Assembly (NCBI GenBank): GCA_036897095.1
Contig: JAYMSP010001430.1
Span: 1-32,245 of the forward strand
Reading direction: 5' to 3'
Length of the DNA: 32,245 nucleotides
Source: Plantago elongata
Lineage: Eukaryota; Streptophyta; Magnoliopsida; Lamiales; Plantaginaceae
The notes under the pieces: generated by a model
Told to the model about the DNA's origin: nothing
Databases searched by the model: none
What the model saw: only the letters and a program-made list of their open reading frames with translations
Shown: piece by piece, positions 1-11,447 of the stretch
Numbering within the stretch: position 1 is the first letter of the stretch
Layout: each line of letters opens with the position of its first letter
Translations under genes and position numbers: made by a program

Positions 1-1856
1 TTGGAGCTTCTCAGAATTCAATCCGTTGATATCTCGAAATAAGTACTCAGAAGTCACTATCTCGTTTTTCAGAGAAGGTTTTCTGGGATTGACTTTTCAG
101 TAGGTATAATTAATACACTGTATTATTCCTTTATCATGTAGTCTCAACGGAAACATGTGTCATCAGAAAGCAAGCATGCTCCTTGGCTCAGAATAACAAA
201 GCTTCAGAGAGGTGTAATGTGCAAAAGGCACTATACAAGGCTTTCTGAACATATCATTTCGGAGGAGACTATTCCCTTGTGTCTTCATTAAAATTGCGCA
301 ATCTTCAAATCTTCGATTAAACTCCATTGCTAGGATCCTTCTTCACGGCTATCTTCGAAACATAAAAAATTACATTCAGAGTCCTAAACACTCTTATACG
401 AGTTTAACTAGACTAACATACTAAGTGATTTCCTCTTCACAATCTTCAAGTGAACCGAGAGTAGCATTTAAATGCCTCCATTTGGCTCGATGAACAATGA
501 TTTGGCCTAAAATACACTTCAAATACCCCCATTTCAATTTCATTCCAAACACAATTTCACAAAAATGCCCATTCAAATGCCATGCCAATCAGCCCCCTCT
601 AATCACCTTTGTATACTAAAGATAAGTTACATGGTGATTGATAAAAAACTCTAAAAGATATTCCTAACAGAACCATAAAAACAAAAACAAAAAAAATAGC
701 CCTGCCTTATGCATGATATGGTATTACAATACATAATTTAACCATAATAAAAACACAATACTTGGAGGCTCATTTTAAAATTATTTGGTTTTGTATTTTC
801 AGTATATATTATAAAGATAAATTAAGCTAAATGTGTTGGGCTAATTTATTTTTTAAAATTAACAAAATTGACATTGATAAACTCATAAAAAAAATTATAA
901 AGAGATAAGCTATATACTCTGGATTCAAATAACTCAATTCAAGTATAGAATACCAAACATCCGTATATAATTTCTAAGTATGATCTTGTCACAGCCAGGT
1001 GGTGTCATTAATTCACTCGTGTTAGCCTGGTCTATAATCTATTATTAGTAACTATGAAAAATAAAATTATACATATCATTATATTCTTGAATATGAATTG
1101 AACAAAAACACAATAATCTAAAAATAATGTAATATGTGTAAATCATTTGGACAATTAACATATAAATAATGATTGAGTTATATATGACAGTATCAACGAA
1201 ATAATAACATAATAAAATTGTCTAACCTTATGCAAGACAATACAAATACTATTATATAATTCGATTTTCACTCAAGATCATGTTGTCAAATGATGATTTT
1301 AAGTAGCTAGCTAGGTGATGTGTAATAAATAAAATGAGTGGGGCCATTCCTTAAATGTGATAGTTTGCATGTTCCCGACATTACCCGGGTGTCGAATGTC
1401 ATGATGACATTTCCTTAAACGGAAAGGTGACTTGCTTCGTCAATTTCAAATCAAACCTTACCACAGAACTGACCAACACTACACCCATTCTTTCAATTCT
1501 CCAAAATCAATTTCGTTTTTAAGAAGTTAATTTTTTCATTAATAAAAAGTAAAGCTACGATATCTTCTGCACTAAATTAAACTGAAGTAAAGTATAAATT
1601 ATAAGGATCAAAACTAAACTAAACTGAATAAAACTGAGTTGAATAAAACTAAATAATTTTTAATTGAAGAGAATATAGTCTAATACCATTTATGCCACGG
1701 GATTAAAGTTATTATTGAACATAAAGGATACCATACATGAGTATTAACCATGCCCTTATTTGGTCCGTAAATGTTGGAGACTTGGATCTACGGACTGATT
1801 GATATATTTGGATCATTTTAGCAACCCTAACCAGAAGTATATATTGTAATGAGAAA
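1..1856. other. Left-edge intergenic region, no recognised gene
   Basis: No long open frame is present. The first ~350 bases are less AT-rich than the rest and could be the leader or upstream part of a minus-strand gene beyond the left edge. From about 600 onward the sequence is very AT-rich, with no tRNA or coding signature that I can see. A short near-palindrome (aatgtcat g atgacatt) lies near 1396-1412. I see nothing else that can be named. Confidence 0.5.
163..327 (-). CDS. Unrecognised 54-codon ORF, possible upstream ORF
   Basis: Read on the minus strand, an ATG at 327-325 opens a 54-codon frame that ends in TGA at 165-163. The product begins MEFNRRFEDCAILMKTQGNS and ends PRSMLAF. It lies in the least AT-rich part of the left edge. 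I do not recognise the protein and see no domain, signal peptide or membrane segment. It could be an upstream ORF in the leader of a gene transcribed leftward off the window, a small exon, or chance. Only homology in other plants would decide. Confidence 0.2.
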   Translation of the reverse strand: MEFNRRFEDCAILMKTQGNSLLRNDMFRKPCIVPFAHYTSLKLCYSEPRSMLAF

Positions 1857-2535
1857 TGTTAGAAAGATTTCACATACCTTGTAATAGGATTCAACAAATA
1901 ACATATAAATTGGATAACTCTATCCTTTTAATGAGTTATTTGGAAAAGATGATGACTTAACTTAATATGATATCAGAACAGGCCCAAATCGATGAGGCAT
2001 GCTCAAAGATGATTATGTTTCCACAAGTAGAGACGATTGACCGCGACCTATTCGTGAGCCGGCGTCTTAGAAAGATCCCACATCATTTATATATAAGTTG
2101 GATAACACTCTCTCCCTTACCTACCTGTGAGTTAGCGTCTTAGAAAGATCCCACATCACTTACATATAAGTTGGATAATTCCCTCCCCTTAACAAAGTTT
2201 GATGACCACTCACCTTAGTGGTATATAATTTTGGCTTGTCTAATGATGGCTATGATTCCACGAGTAGAACCGACTAATCGCGGCTTACTCGTGACGTGAG
2301 TGGGGTCTTATGAAGATCCCACATCACTTACATATTAGTTGGATAATCCGGCAACGAAGTACAACTCAATTGGTAAGATGTTTGACCTCCAATTAATATG
2401 TCGGGGATTTCAGTCTCCTCTTTATTATTTCAGAAAAAAAAAATTAGTTGGATAATTCGCTTTATCTACTTGTGAGTGAGTGTCTTAGAAAGATTTTACA
2501 TAGGATACATATAAGTTGGCCTCCTCGTAGTGGTA
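1857..2535 (+). repeat. Tandem array of TRIM-like LTR units (fossil)
   Basis: A block with the core tcttagaaagatcccacatc followed by ataagttggataa recurs near 1857, 2063, 2133, 2303 and 2482. After two of these blocks comes a sequence resembling the initiator-tRNA-Met primer site (atgatatcagaac near 1967; tggtatataa near 2219). Two related ~85-95 bp internal stretches follow (about 1965-2060 and 2218-2300), sharing the themes gattccacgagtaga and cgtgag. Short LTRs, a primer-site-like start and a tiny non-coding interior repeated in tandem fit terminal-repeat retrotransposons in miniature (TRIM). No coding capacity is present. The units are decayed and the outer limits are approximate. Confidence 0.6.
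2348..2442 (+). mobile_element. Short tRNA-derived SINE with target duplication
   Basis: The 95 bp body opens with a tRNA-like A-box region (caactcaattggtaagatg), then a degenerate B-box region (gtcggggatttcagtctcc), and ends in a run of A. It is flanked by a 14 bp direct repeat, attagttggataat, at 2334-2347 and 2443-2456. The host TRIM block normally reads ataagttgg; both flanking copies share the tta variant, which favours a true target-site duplication over two independent block copies. This is a non-autonomous Pol III-type retroposon that would have relied on a LINE. The 3' half matches the minus-strand fragment near 24614-24676. Confidence 0.7.
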
Positions 2536-2921
2536 TACTATATGTTATCCTTATGTTTGTGTAACCTTTGATAAATTATTAATATATTTTTTTACTATTT
2601 GAAAAAAAAAAATTGGTTGAACTTGGGATCATTACGAATTTTGTATTTATGTGCCTATAAGTACAATGTATGTTGATGTGAGGAACCCTATATTTTGAGA
2701 AAAGATGTGGAGAACATTACGTAGCCGTTTGGGCCAGCCCAACGGGATATCTGTGTAGTCTGGTAAGCATTAGAGGTACAGTAACTGGACGGACATGACA
2801 AACAAATTGGCGTAAGTCGATCACTCACGTGATAGTTAATTTTAGCCTCGTACTATTAAATCACAAAAAAATAATCTCTTAAAATTAAATTCAATGAGGA
2901 AAGTTTCAATTTTAATGTTAA
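2536..2921. other. AT-rich spacer, nothing recognised
   Basis: This stretch separates the TRIM array from the second TRIM family. It includes a poly-A run near 2604-2612 and a moderately GC-rich patch near 2715-2830. I see no coding frame and no named repeat. Confidence 0.4.
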
Positions 2922-3072
2922 AATGGGCTCATCTACCCCTTGAAAAGTCTTATAATAGGAGAGATTTGTCCATATCTTATAGTGAGTGCCCAAAATATTC
3001 TCAAGCGACGTGGAATATTTAACAGGCCCCTTCACGTGTGAGCCGGTAGACCCAAGCGCAACACGTGGTAAT
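2922..3072 (-). repeat. TRIM-like LTR, inverted copy left of the Copia element
   Basis: This block reads gggctcatctacccctt, then atcttatagtgagtgccc, then a motif containing ccggtagaccca and cacgtgg. Its reverse complement is found at 8318-8425 and again at 8511-8625. In the right-hand copy the LTR is followed by tggtatcaaagctc, a tRNA-Met primer site, which identifies the family as a small LTR (TRIM) element. The block ends at the Copia target duplication. It is a fossil; boundaries are accurate to about 10 bp. Confidence 0.6.
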
Positions 3073-3489
3073 TGTCAGAAACATGAGAATAAAGTGACAA
3101 CAGAGTTGGATGAAGATGAAGGACTATTGAGCTGGAAGAAGGAAGAAACGCTTGAGATTCAAAACAGAGGAAACGTTATAGCGTGAAATATGCAGAAACG
3201 TGTTAGTCTATTAGACCTTCAGCAGCAGATAACTCCACTTTGTTCTCCATTGCTACAGTGACACGTATTGTAACAGATTTTGTCATGTAACTTCAGGTTG
3301 TTGTAGATATTTTGTGTATTTATAGTGTTTTAGTTGATTCTCATATTGTTATATAGAGGTAGGTAGGCTAGATTCATTGTACAACAATTTTCATTCAATC
3401 ATCAATAAACATTATTTAATTTTACATCACTCTCTCAATCTTTCCTCTCTTCTGCTGCACTTTGTGCACTTTATCTGCAGATTTCAATA
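3073..3489 (+). repeat. 5' LTR of the Copia element
   Basis: 417 bp, starting tgtcagaaacatgag and ending tttcaata just before the primer site. It matches 7905-8307 along its whole length; the right copy is shorter by small indels, including one copy of a short gcacttt repeat near the end. Confidence 0.93.
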
Positions 3490-3593
3490 TAGTATCATAA
3501 GCCAAGTTATTTATCTGTTTTCCAGTCCATTTTCTTCATCTTTTCTCTGTTATTGTTTTCACTTGTTTTCTCTTGGTTCATTGATACTGCAAA

Positions 3594-6500
3594 ATGTCTG
3601 GTATGGATTCAGACGCAGATCTCATGGCCAAAGAAACAATTAATGGAGGAAACTCATCCAGATCTATTGTATCTGCATATGAGAATCCATATGATCCATT
3701 ATATATGCATCACTATGATCATTTTGTCCATTTCAAGGTTCCAGTTCAACTCAATGAACATAACTATGGCAAGTGGTCAAGAGCCTTCCTGTTACAAATC
3801 AAAATCAGGATTAAAGTCGGGTTTCTTAATGGCACTATTCCATGTCCACTTGATGAAGACACATATGCTTATATAGCATGGACTAAGTGTGATCAAGTGA
3901 TATTGGGATGGATACTTGTTTAAGTCTCTGACCCTATAGCTGATAATCTAGTTTATGTCACTACTGCACATGAAGCTTGGGAAAGACTGAAAACAAGGTT
4001 TGCTCAACCAGTCTTTGGGAAGAATTACGCAACTACATGCCTTTGCCAAATGTTTCTTGTGCTGATAAGTGTTTTGTTGTGCTCAAGAAATTTTTGGCAC
4101 TTCATGATGATGATAATGTCTTTGGTTTCTTAATGGGACTCAATGACAACTATGATTATCTCAGGACTCAGATCATCATGATGCATGTTACTTTGCCTCT
4201 TGATAAGATTTGTGCCATCATCCTTCAAGAAGAAAGGCAAACTCAAGATAAACTTAGTAGAGTTGCATCAAACTCAAGTGTTGCTACAGTTCAATTCAAC
4301 AAGAGGAAGAATGATCATGTTAATCTCAGGACTGACAAGTGTAACTACTGCAAGAAGATGGGGCATCTAGAGGAGAAATGTTACATGAAACATGGTTTCC
4401 TTGCAAGCTTCAAGTTCACTAACAGAAGAACTTTTAATGATAATCATCAGCAGAATAATACAGGAAATAGCTCAAGAAACTTTACTGCAAATGTTCTTGC
4501 TACAGTGTCTGAGAAAGTCAAGCTTGACTTCTCACATGTGGACATGGCAGATCTCTATGCCAGAATGAACCAGTACAAGGCAGATCAAGAAAGTGCACAA
4601 GCCATGGTTCACATTCCTAAATCTCCACAAGTAGCAAGACCACTCACCACCAATGTCTACAATGATGGTAATATCATTATACTCAATGCTTCTACTCCTC
4701 AGTTTATTCATAATAAAAATAACAAGTTGTCTTGGATAATAGATTCAAGAACTACAGATCATGTCATTTGTAGCACTGCTTATTTCACTTCACATATGCA
4801 GTATGTTACATGCCAAGTGCAGTTGCCTGATAAAAGGAAGATAAATGTCTCACATATAGGACATGTTAAGCTATCAGATACTTTTACATTAACTAATGTG
4901 TTATGTGTTCCTAATTTTGGCACCAATCTCATCTCAGTTAGTAAGATTAATAAAGAAGGGAGATATCATTTCATCTTCTCACATCTTGTTTGTTTGATTC
5001 AGGAGAACCATACCTGCAAGACCATTGGTCTTAGTCATCTGTAAAATGGATTGTTTCATATCAACTCTTCAGCTTTCACAAGCACTTACCTAGCTCTTTT
5101 TCAATTTCATGCATTACTAGTAGTTTAAATTCAGTTTCCAGTTCTGCAGTATCACAGTTTGTTCTCTGGCACTATAGATTAGGGCATATCTCTGTGCAGA
5201 GACTTAAAGCCCTTAAAGAATTTTTCCCTGCTATAAATTGTAATGTTGAGTTCAACTGTGATTCTTGCTTCTTATCTAAACAAAAGAAAGCCCATTTTCC
5301 TCTCAGTTCTAGTTCATCTTCTCATTTGTTTTCAATTAGTTCACTTTGATGTATGGGGACCTTTTGCTCAAGCTACACTACAAGGCCATCATTATTTCCT
5401 TACTATAGTTGATGATTACTCAAGGATGACTTGGGTATATCTATTCACTCAAAAATCTATTGTTAAGGATTTAATCACTCCTTTTATTCAATATGTTCAA
5501 ACTCAATTTCACTTCACTATTCAGACTATCAGAACTGATAATGGTTCTAAATTAAATATTGATCATATACTACAACCACTTGGTATAATCCATCAAAGAT
5601 CTTGTGTTTATACTCCACAGCAATTTGGCATTGTGGAGAGAAAACATCAACATATTCTCAATGTGACAAGATCACTAATGTTTCATTCTTATCTCCCTAT
5701 AAAATTCTGGGGACATGCTTTACTTACTGCAGTTCATCTCATTAATATGATACCTTCACCAATACTGCAGAATCATTCACCACATGCAAGATATAAAACT
5801 CAACCTAATTATCACAGTCTATAGTTTTTGGATCTCTGTGTTATGTTTCTACTTATCCTATACATAGGAAGAAACTTGATCCAAGATCCAGACCTTGTGT
5901 ATCCATTGGTTATACCTCTGGAGTTAAAGGTTACAAAGTGTATGACTTATAATCTCATGCTATTTTAACATCTAGAAATGTTGTTTTTAAAGAAAATATT
6001 TTTCCTTTCCAGAATCCACATAAGTATAATTTTTCTACACCTTTTACTACAGATTCTACAGATATTCCTGCTCTCTCTGATGATTAGTTTTTCACTTCTC
6101 ATACAAATGATCATATCTCACATTCTTCTGATTTTTCAGCAGAAACTTCACATTCTGATCTTTCTGTTGATATACCTGATCATAACACTACACACTCACC
6201 TTCCCATTTGAGAAGATCCTCAAGGATTTCTCAGTTACCAAAATACCTAGATGGTTACTCACATGACACGAGAGATTTAAACATCCCACTCATCCTCTCA
6301 GTACTCATTTTACTTTTGATAATGTGAGTATTTCTCATAAACTTTTCTTTATTAATGTTCTGTCTCATAGAGAACCTTCTTCTTATTCAAAAGCTATCAC
6401 ATCTCCTTATTGGCAAGCTGCTATTGCAGCAGAAATACAAGCATTAGAAGCCAATCACACTTGGGATCTAGTTCCTTTCACTGCAGATTTGCATCCCATT

Positions 6501-7910
6501 GGATGTAGATATGTCTTCAAACTCAAATTACTACCTGATGATTCTATAGATAAATATGAAGTCGGGCTTGTGGCAAAAGGCTACACTCAACAATATGGAC
6601 TAGATTACAATGGAACTTTCAGTCTAGTTGCTAAAATCACATCAGTTAGAGTTTTACTTGCTTTGGCTGCCATGAATGATTGAACAGTGGATCACCTTGA
6701 TGTTCATAATGCATTCCTTAATGGTGATCTCACTGAAGTTATTTATATATTTCCACCACCTGGATACTTACTTAAGGCGGAGAATCAAGTTTGCAGACTA
6801 AATAAATCCTTATATGGTCTTAAGCAAGCCTCCTGGCAATGGAACTCTAAATTCATCTCAGTAATCAAACAATTGGGATTTAAACAATTCCAATCTGATT
6901 TTCACTCTTCACTCAAGATACTACACAAGGACAGGTTATATTAGTTGTTTATGTAGATGACATCTTAATCACTGGGAATAATCAAAGTGATATATCATCA
7001 ATCAAGTCTCATTTACACAAACACTTCAAAGTTAGAGATCTTGGATCTTTAAAATACTTCTTGGGCATTGAAGTAGTTAGATCTGCTAAACGCATTTTTA
7101 TATGTCAGAAGAAATATATTTTAGATATTGTCACAGATTGTGGTTTACTAGCTTGTGAACCAACTAAATCTCCCATAGAACAAAATCACAATATGAGTTC
7201 AACTTCATGAAATTCACTTTCTGATCCTACTAGTTACAGAAAACTAGTTGGTAGATTGATTTATCTCAACATCACAAGGCCTGACATCACTTATGATGGG
7301 AATGTTCTTAGCCAATTCATGTCTTCACCCACATATATTCATTTTAAAGCTGGTACAAGGGTGGTAAGATATCTAAAAGGAAGTATTGGACAAGGATTAT
7401 TATACATAAGAGATAATAAATCTGTTCTCCAAGCCTTTTGTGACTCAGATTGGGCAGCCTGTCACAATACTAGAAGATCAGTTACAGGTTTTTGTATTCT
7501 TCTTGGCGCATCTCTTGTTAGCTGGAAATCTAAGAAGCAGCCAACTCTAAGTTTATCAACCACTGAAGCTGAATATAGAGCTTTAGCCAAATGAAGTTGT
7601 TTGGTTAATTGCATTATTGAAAGATCTGAAGATAAGTCACAATGGAGCTGTAAGCTTGTTTTGTGATAATCAATCATCCATACACATTACCAGAAATCCG
7701 GTTCAACGTGAGAGGACTAAACACATTGAGGTGGATTGTCATTATGTTAGAGATAAGGTTATTGAAGGAGTAATCGACACCAGATACATCAAGTCGAAAG
7801 AGCAACCAGCAGACATGTTCACCAAAGCATTATCCTCTGCAGATATGAATTATCTCATGTCCAAGATGTGTATTGTTAACATATATGCACATCTTGAGGG
7901 GGAGTGTTAG
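3594..7910 (+). pseudogene. Copia gag-pol remnant
   Basis: Domains in order: a gag region from about 3594 (the NYGKWSRAFLLQIK theme typical of plant Copia gag); a CCHC zinc knuckle (CNYCKKMGHLEEKC) near 4340-4385; a retroviral-type aspartic protease region near 4735-4900; an integrase core near 5330-5820 (DVWGPF, DDYSRMTWVYLF, TDNGSK); a Copia reverse transcriptase near 6390-7110 (WQAAIAAEIQALEANHTW, DVHNAFLNGDL, LYGLKQA); and RNase H near 7430-7830 ([43 protein letters not shown]). The frame is broken in several places, so this is treated as a fossil rather than a gene. Confidence 0.92.
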
Positions 7911-8307
7911 AAACATGAGAATAAAGTGACAACATAGTTGGATGAAGATGAAAAACTATTGAGATGGAAGAAGGAAGAAACGCTTGAGATTCAAAACAGA
8001 GGAAACGTTATAGCCTGAAATATGCATAAACGTGTTAGTCTATTAGACCTTCATCAGCAGATAACTCCACTTTGTTCTCCATTGCTACAGTGACACGTAT
8101 TGTAACGAATTATCATGTAGCTTCAGGTTGTAGATATTTTGTGTATTTGTAGTGTTTTAGTTGATTCTCCACGTTGTTATATAGAGGTAGGTAGGCTAGA
8201 TTCATTGTACAACAATTTTCATTCAATCATCAATAAACATTCTTTAGTTTACATCACTCTCTCAATCTTTCCTCTCTTCTGCTGCACTTTATCTGCAGAT
8301 TTCAATA
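7905..8307 (+). repeat. 3' LTR of the Copia element
   Basis: 403 bp, starting tgttagaaacatgag right after the purine tract and ending tttcaata right before the gtaat target duplication. About 96 percent identical by eye to 3073-3489, ignoring indels. Confidence 0.93.
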
Positions 8308-8317
8308 GTAATAGAGA

Positions 8318-8640
8318 GGTGGCATGTTAAACATCCTACGTTGCTTGAGAATACCTTGGCACTCACTATAAGATATAAACAACTCTCCCCACAAGGACTT
8401 TCAAGGGGTAGATGAGCCCATTTCAAAATGGTATCAAAGCTCATAGTTTGCTCAAATGATACGGGTCTTGGACTGCTCTGTCCCTCTATACCTGCTATGG
8501 GCTTGCTTTATCTGTTGCCACGTGTTGAGTTTGGGTCTACCGGTTCACACGTAAGGGGGCCCGTTAAACATATAACATCACTTGAGAGTATCTTGGGTAC
8601 TCAATATAAAATATAAACAACTCTCTTCTGTTATAAAATT
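8318..8640 (+). repeat. TRIM-like element, two LTR copies and an interior (fossil)
   Basis: Plus-strand copy of the family seen inverted at 2922-3072. A first LTR block (about 8318-8425, missing its start) ends gatgagcccatttca. It is followed by a tRNA-Met primer site, tggtatcaaagctc, at 8429-8442, then an ~70 bp interior with no coding content. A second LTR block follows (about 8511-8625) with tgggtctaccggttcacac and gggcccgttaaacat; its end is lost. Together with the left copy it brackets the Copia insertion. Confidence 0.6.
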
Positions 8641-10334
8641 TAATGTATATTGCACTACCTTTGGAGACGTTTCGTATATATATTACCAGCCACATTGTAT
8701 CCTTGTGTTAACAACAAAGACAAATGATAAGCTTCCATTGTTTTCATTCCTTCCGTAATTAACTAATATTATATATTAACTAATCAATAGTTTAAGAAGA
8801 TTTATTCATTTTATGAAAGTACAGCATTATTGTAATGATACATTATAATAAGCCAAATATTGCCGTCGTATGTTGTTATTATGCGAATACATGGTCAAGT
8901 CTATATATGTACGGTCGCTTAAGTCTCTCATGGTCTAGCTCATAATTAACGCGTAATCTAGAAGAGCCGTTTGTTTTGTTGGAAAATGTTAAACCAGACA
9001 TGCATAATTGTAATTAGCACTAAACAAGACATATGTTATGTCTACAAATGTTGTGGTCTGTACTTGCGTCGTGTTAATTAATTAACATCTCTTTATTCTT
9101 TTTACACATGTGAACAATTCCTTCAACATTGCATGGGATGTTTAACAGTTAATCCGTTAATTAGGGACCGATCGAGTTCATGTATATGATGACAACAAAT
9201 TTAATAAAATAATTGAACTAACTATATGGTTAATTGATTAGATTAATGTATATCTAGTGATTATATATACCAGCTTGCACTTTCATTGTGTTTGTACCAA
9301 TGCAAATTAAGTGAGGAAGCAATCTCTCTTTATTTGTTAAAATGGAATTATTATTATTCCATTGTTATTTCACTATTCACAGTATGAGAGGCAATTTTTT
9401 TACCTCTTTAAACGATAATTTTTTTATTAATATAAATTTAAGAGTATAAAATATATATACTCTTAACGAACAATTATAAAGAAATATAATCCTCTACACC
9501 ATATCATCCATACCACAACTAGAAAGTCATTCAAAAAATGAAGAGCTCTTTACTACTTTTATATGGGTACATATACTGCAGATTAAGGCCAACCATTTAA
9601 AAATCACTAAATGAGTTTTGAAAACTAAGTATCAATTCAGCTGTATCCTTAATTTTTATTCGGTTAAGAATACTTTGAGTATGTGATCTTGTCCACAATG
9701 AATGAATGTTTTCGATCATATCATTTCATTTAACAGTTTCGTAACTTTCGTTGACGAAATCTTTGAACATTCTTTAGAAGTCATTCTTAATTTGAGCTGA
9801 TACGATACTACTGATGGAACCTAGCTCGCAAATTGTCCGAAAAGGAATTATCTTTAATGAACTTGTCACAATCTCACTCTGACCAATTAAGTTCGTACTA
9901 ATATTCAACAACGAGTCTTTACTCGCTTACATGTGCTGTTACTTAACACTGTTTACAGTTCATCACTGCCAATTAAACTCACTAATCGCATTTTGAGACT
10001 CGGTCAATATACACTCTTGAGCCTCGAATTTCTCTCTGGGTTGAGAGCTTTTGGAGAGAGCAAAGTACTCTTTGACTATTAAATTGTGATGATGTATAAA
10101 TCCGTCCAAATCATTTCTCCTTCGACCGGGCTATAGAAGTATATGTTTTCCTTTTAAACGACAAAATATGTTACTCTTAAATTTTTTTGTTTGAAATGAT
10201 AAAATATATTAATACGTTTGAAAGTATACAAAAACATATAAGAAATGCTCGAAATTCAAGTTTAAAATTACATCATTCTCCTTTATTATTATTTCAAACT
10301 AAATACAAAAATTAAACTCTAAACCAAACATCAC
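8641..10334. other. AT-rich intergenic DNA, no gene recognised
   Basis: There is no supported coding frame in about 1.7 kb. A somewhat less AT-rich stretch at about 9640-10140 contains several short tracts such as gttgagagcttttggagag, and could be a decayed repeat, but I could not find its ends or a partner copy in the window. Confidence 0.45.
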
Positions 10335-10405
10335 AATAATGGTAGACCATGACTCTATATCTCACTCCCATGAAGATCGCGGGTTCTCAACCCGAATTCG
10401 AGACA
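10335..10405 (+). mobile_element. tRNA-derived SINE head (candidate)
   Basis: The sequence tggtagaccatgactc, followed about 35 bp later by gatcgcgggttctcaacccg, resembles the A- and B-box spacing of tRNA-derived SINEs. The B-box resemblance is to GGTTCGAATCC. No clear poly-A tail or target duplication was found. A 91-codon open frame covers this stretch (10339-10614), but its start lies in the tRNA-like head, so I do not treat it as a gene. Confidence 0.35.
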
Positions 10406-10643
10406 AAATCACCAACACCAACAATAAATATGAGTTAACGGGAACTATTAACATCCCAAACTCTAAAAAGAACATTCTCAATGGAGCACCAAAATTGGTC
10501 TCACCACCACCTCCTTCCTTCACACTATCGGAGTATATGTTTAAGAATAGGACGTCGATTATGCGACAAATATGTGTATATCAATTTGCTTATGCTAGGT
10601 CGGAAATAGAGTAAACTGGTTATTAATTTTACTCAAATCCGTC

Positions 10644-10723
10644 GATTTGAATTTACATATATTTGATTATATTTTACAATGTTGATTTGAATTTACATAT
10701 CTTTGATTATATTTTACAATGTT
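10644..10723 (+). repeat. 40 bp tandem duplication
   Basis: Two adjacent 40 bp copies start gatttgaatttacatat and end ttttacaatgtt. They differ at one position by eye. The duplication lies just upstream of the Stowaway-like MITE at 10749. I see no function. Confidence 0.85.
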
Positions 10724-10748
10724 TTTATAGGGTTCTCCTCTCAATATA

Positions 10749-10990
10749 CTATCTCCGTTCCGGTTTGAAAGTCTCGCTTTTTATTTTGAATTGTTCCGAT
10801 TTAGAAGTCTTGTTTCTTTAAATACAAAATATTTCTCATATTTTATACATTATCTCTCATACTTTATTCATCATTTCTCTTATTTTATCCAATTACATTC
10901 ATAATTTATTACTTTCTTTTCTACTTTATCACTTTTTTTTTTAAAATTTGTGTCTGGTCCCGCGATACTTCTAAATCGAAACGGAGGAAG
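10749..10990. mobile_element. Stowaway-like MITE (Tc1/mariner type)
   Basis: About 242 bp with terminal inverted repeats of ~25 bp: left ctatctccgttccggttt, right the complement of aaatcgaaacggaggaag. It is flanked by TA at 10747-10748 and 10991-10992, the expected target duplication. The AT-rich interior has no coding capacity. The TIRs have several mismatches, so the copy is older than the one at 26525. Confidence 0.75.
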
Positions 10991-11246
10991 TATATGTTAC
11001 ATAAATTCGCAATTGCATATACGACATATATGTATATATAAATTAAAACTAATTAAACTTTGTGGGAAATTTTCTTGCAATTAATGTTATCTACTTTAAT
11101 TTAGCAACAAATCACTAGAATTTACTTTCAACTAATCAACATTAAATCATTAAAAGGAAAAGATCGAATGTGCATTGTCTAGTACGTTGTCTTGGCCGGC
11201 TGCAATATGTATAGATTAATTAAGGAAATGAGGATGTAGATATCAT

Positions 11247-11257
11247 GTATATATATA
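11247..11257 (+). promoter_or_regulatory. Probable TATA box of the zinc-finger gene
   Basis: The run tatatatatac lies about 195 bp upstream of the ATG at 11448. That would put transcription start near 11285 and give a leader of ~165 nt with no intron needed. It is the best TATA-like run in the proximal upstream region, but such runs are common in this AT-rich DNA. Confidence 0.4.
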
Positions 11258-11447
11258 CAAGGGGACAAGACAATGGCCTTATGTATTGGTTTTTTCCATT
11301 CCTTTCTCTATCCCTAATAATCTCTGCCCCAGAAAAAACACACAGACAACTATTTTCCTTTGATCTAGTAACTTTGAAGCTAACAAGTGACACTACACTT
11401 GTGTTCATCAGTAGCCCTTCGTCAAAAGATCGATTCAAGCTTCGTAC

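Larger units (their letters stand above)
3073..8307 (+). mobile_element. Ty1/Copia LTR retrotransposon, broken fossil
   Basis: A 5.2 kb element with two LTRs, flanked by the 5 bp target duplication gtaat at 3068-3072 and 8308-8312. A primer-binding site resembling TGGTATCAGAGC (initiator tRNA-Met) follows the left LTR at 3490, and a purine tract (gaggggga) precedes the right LTR at 7896-7904. The interior has gag, protease, integrase, reverse transcriptase and RNase H remnants in Copia order, with integrase before RT. The length is close to that of a complete element, but the coding region carries several breaks, very roughly six to eight, so it should be inert. LTR divergence is about 4 percent by eye, suggesting insertion on the order of one to a few million years ago under usual plant rates. 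The exact Copia lineage was not determined. Confidence 0.95.

Noticed and set aside
10339-10614. 91-codon open frame
   Set aside because: Its first part overlaps a tRNA-like SINE head. It has no recognisable domain and no gene structure around it.
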